Below are positions 63,234 through 64,000 of a stretch of 64,000 nucleotides of DNA, piece by piece (the first letter of the stretch is position 1; every line of letters starts with the position of its first letter). Source of the DNA: Xanthobacter sp. NM-25 (GTDB lineage: Bacteria > Pseudomonadota > Alphaproteobacteria > Rhizobiales > Xanthobacteraceae); contig NZ_JACBFS010000001.1 in NCBI RefSeq assembly GCF_022138605.1, positions 930,001 to 994,000 of the forward strand, in the 5' to 3' direction. The notes beneath the pieces were generated by a model. The model saw only the letters and a program-made list of their open reading frames with translations. It did no database searches and had not been told where the DNA came from. The translations under genes and the position numbers were made by a program.

Positions 63234-64000
63234 ATGGCCCTGCAGATCAATATCGATAATGGCGGCACCCTCACCGACATCTGCATCATGGCGGATGACG
63301 CGGTGAAGAAGACCAAGGTGCTCACCACTCCCTATGATTTGAGCAAATGCTTCTTCGAGGGTCTCACCAAAGCCTCCGGCGTGCTCTATGGCGCCCCGGA
63401 TGTGAAGCGGCTGCTCGAGGAAGTGGACCTCATCCGCTATTCCACCACCCAGGGCACCAACGCCATCTGCGAGCGCAAGGGGCCGCGTCTCGGCCTCATC
63501 CTCGATGCCGCCGCCCATGATCTGCCGAGCCGGCTCGCCGCCCATGACGCGGACGTGTTCGAGGCCCTGGTGGGCGATCGCATCGTGTTCCTCGATGCCG
63601 CCGCCGTCACCGGCGAGAACGCCGACGTGGACGTGGTGAAGGCCATCAACGCGCTCACCGCCGCCGGCGCCAACCGCCTGGTGGTGAGCTTCGCCGGCGC
63701 CGATTTCCAGGCACTGGAGGATCGCTTCCGCCTCGTCGCCCTGCGCAAATATCCCCGCCACCTGCTGGGCGCGGTGCCGATCCTCTACGGCTCCGACATC
63801 ACCACCGATGCCGATGGCGAGCGCCGCACCTGGACCGCCCTCATCAACTCCTTCCTCCACCCGTCCATGGAGGCCTTTCTCTTCAACGCCGAAAACCGGC
63901 TGCGGGCCTATCGCACCAAGAATCCGCTGCTCATCTTCCGCAATGACGGGGACGCTTCCCGCGTTGCCAAGACCATCGCCATCAAGACCTACTCCTCCGG
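63234..64000 (+). CDS. acxA: Acetone carboxylase beta subunit, N-terminal part
   Basis: The first 255 residues of a hydantoinase/oxoprolinase-family ATPase subunit; the gene runs off the right edge (full-length homologues are about 717 residues). The nucleotide-binding signature DNGGTLTDICIM is at 9-20 and STTQGTNAICERKG near 73-86. Acetone carboxylase (alpha2 beta2 gamma2) converts acetone, bicarbonate and ATP to acetoacetate. The sequence agrees with AcxA of Xanthobacter autotrophicus. GGGAGG lies 11 bases before the ATG; an in-frame ATG at 63204 would add ten residues. Under probable sigma-54/AcxR control. Confidence 0.95.
   Translation, partial: MALQINIDNGGTLTDICIMADDAVKKTKVLTTPYDLSKCFFEGLTKASGVLYGAPDVKRLLEEVDLIRYSTTQGTNAICERKGPRLGLILDAAAHDLPSRLAAHDADVFEALVGDRIVFLDAAAVTGENADVDVVKAINALTAAGANRLVVSFAGADFQALEDRFRLVALRKYPRHLLGAVPILYGSDITTDADGERRTWTALINSFLHPSMEAFLFNAENRLRAYRTKNPLLIFRNDGDASRVAKTIAIKTYSS

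Overview
The window is GC-rich, gene-dense chromosome from an alphaproteobacterium. The combination at the right edge (a sigma-54 activator followed by the beta subunit of acetone carboxylase), a split b/b' F0 ATP synthase operon, FNR/FixK-type boxes and ethylmalonyl-CoA-pathway-like enzymes points to the Xanthobacteraceae, most likely Xanthobacter. Almost everything is housekeeping or respiratory chromosome. No insertion sequence, prophage, integron or CRISPR array was seen.

Layout. 1-3.3 kb: the tail of an enoyl-CoA hydratase, tRNA-Leu(CAG), a TetR regulator with a divergent SDR gene, and small membrane proteins. 3.4-6.6 kb: a CsoR-type copper sensor divergent from a CopA-like P1B ATPase that carries three YHS domains, two of them a recent duplication. 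6.8-9.5 kb: comF-like gene, glutaredoxin, nitrilase-family hydrolase, DUF1178. 9.5-17.4 kb: rpoH, rluD, a LON-domain protein, a thioredoxin/TPR co-chaperone and smc. 17.5-20.7 kb: F0 operon atpI-B-E-F'-F. 21.2-28.7 kb: SGNH hydrolase, CoA-ester lyase/thioesterase, DJ-1 protein, DUF1737, CDF transporter, mesaconyl-CoA hydratase-like protein, secreted alpha/beta hydrolase, OmpW. 29-32.5 kb: sdhCDAB. 34-42.7 kb: exopolysaccharide export and assembly genes (flippase, chain-length protein, Wza-like lipoprotein, WecG/TagA glycosyltransferase, Wzy-like polymerase, FkbM methyltransferase). 42.8-49.4 kb: ETF-quinone oxidoreductase, family-4 uracil-DNA glycosylase, CYTH protein, pyruvate kinase, hydroxypyruvate isomerase, YARHG protein. 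49.7-56.9 kb: a cydABX-cydDC operon ending in a Crp/Fnr regulator. 57-58.7 kb: TauE/SafE transporter and a persulfide-dioxygenase-like MBL protein. 59-64 kb: COG0523 GTPase, acxR and the start of acxA.

The most interesting part is the 495-bp acxR-acxA spacer. It contains two sigma-54 -24/-12 elements. The distal one would drive only a roughly 65-nt RNA that has a small hairpin, a single-stranded anti-Shine-Dalgarno stretch and a Rho-independent terminator. The proximal one fits acxA. Between them lie two near-identical palindromes whose centres are exactly 22 bp apart, a good candidate for the AcxR enhancer. I read this as a possible AcxR-controlled small RNA co-expressed with acetone carboxylase.

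Other regulatory signals read directly from sequence are paired TetR-type operators, dual CsoR operators, a perfect FNR box before ompW, an FNR/FixK-like box before cydA, a duplicated 18-bp palindrome between the hydrolase and ompW, and a shared motif before two exopolysaccharide transcription units. cydD has no canonical start codon that gives a full-length protein; an ATC is the best-placed initiator.
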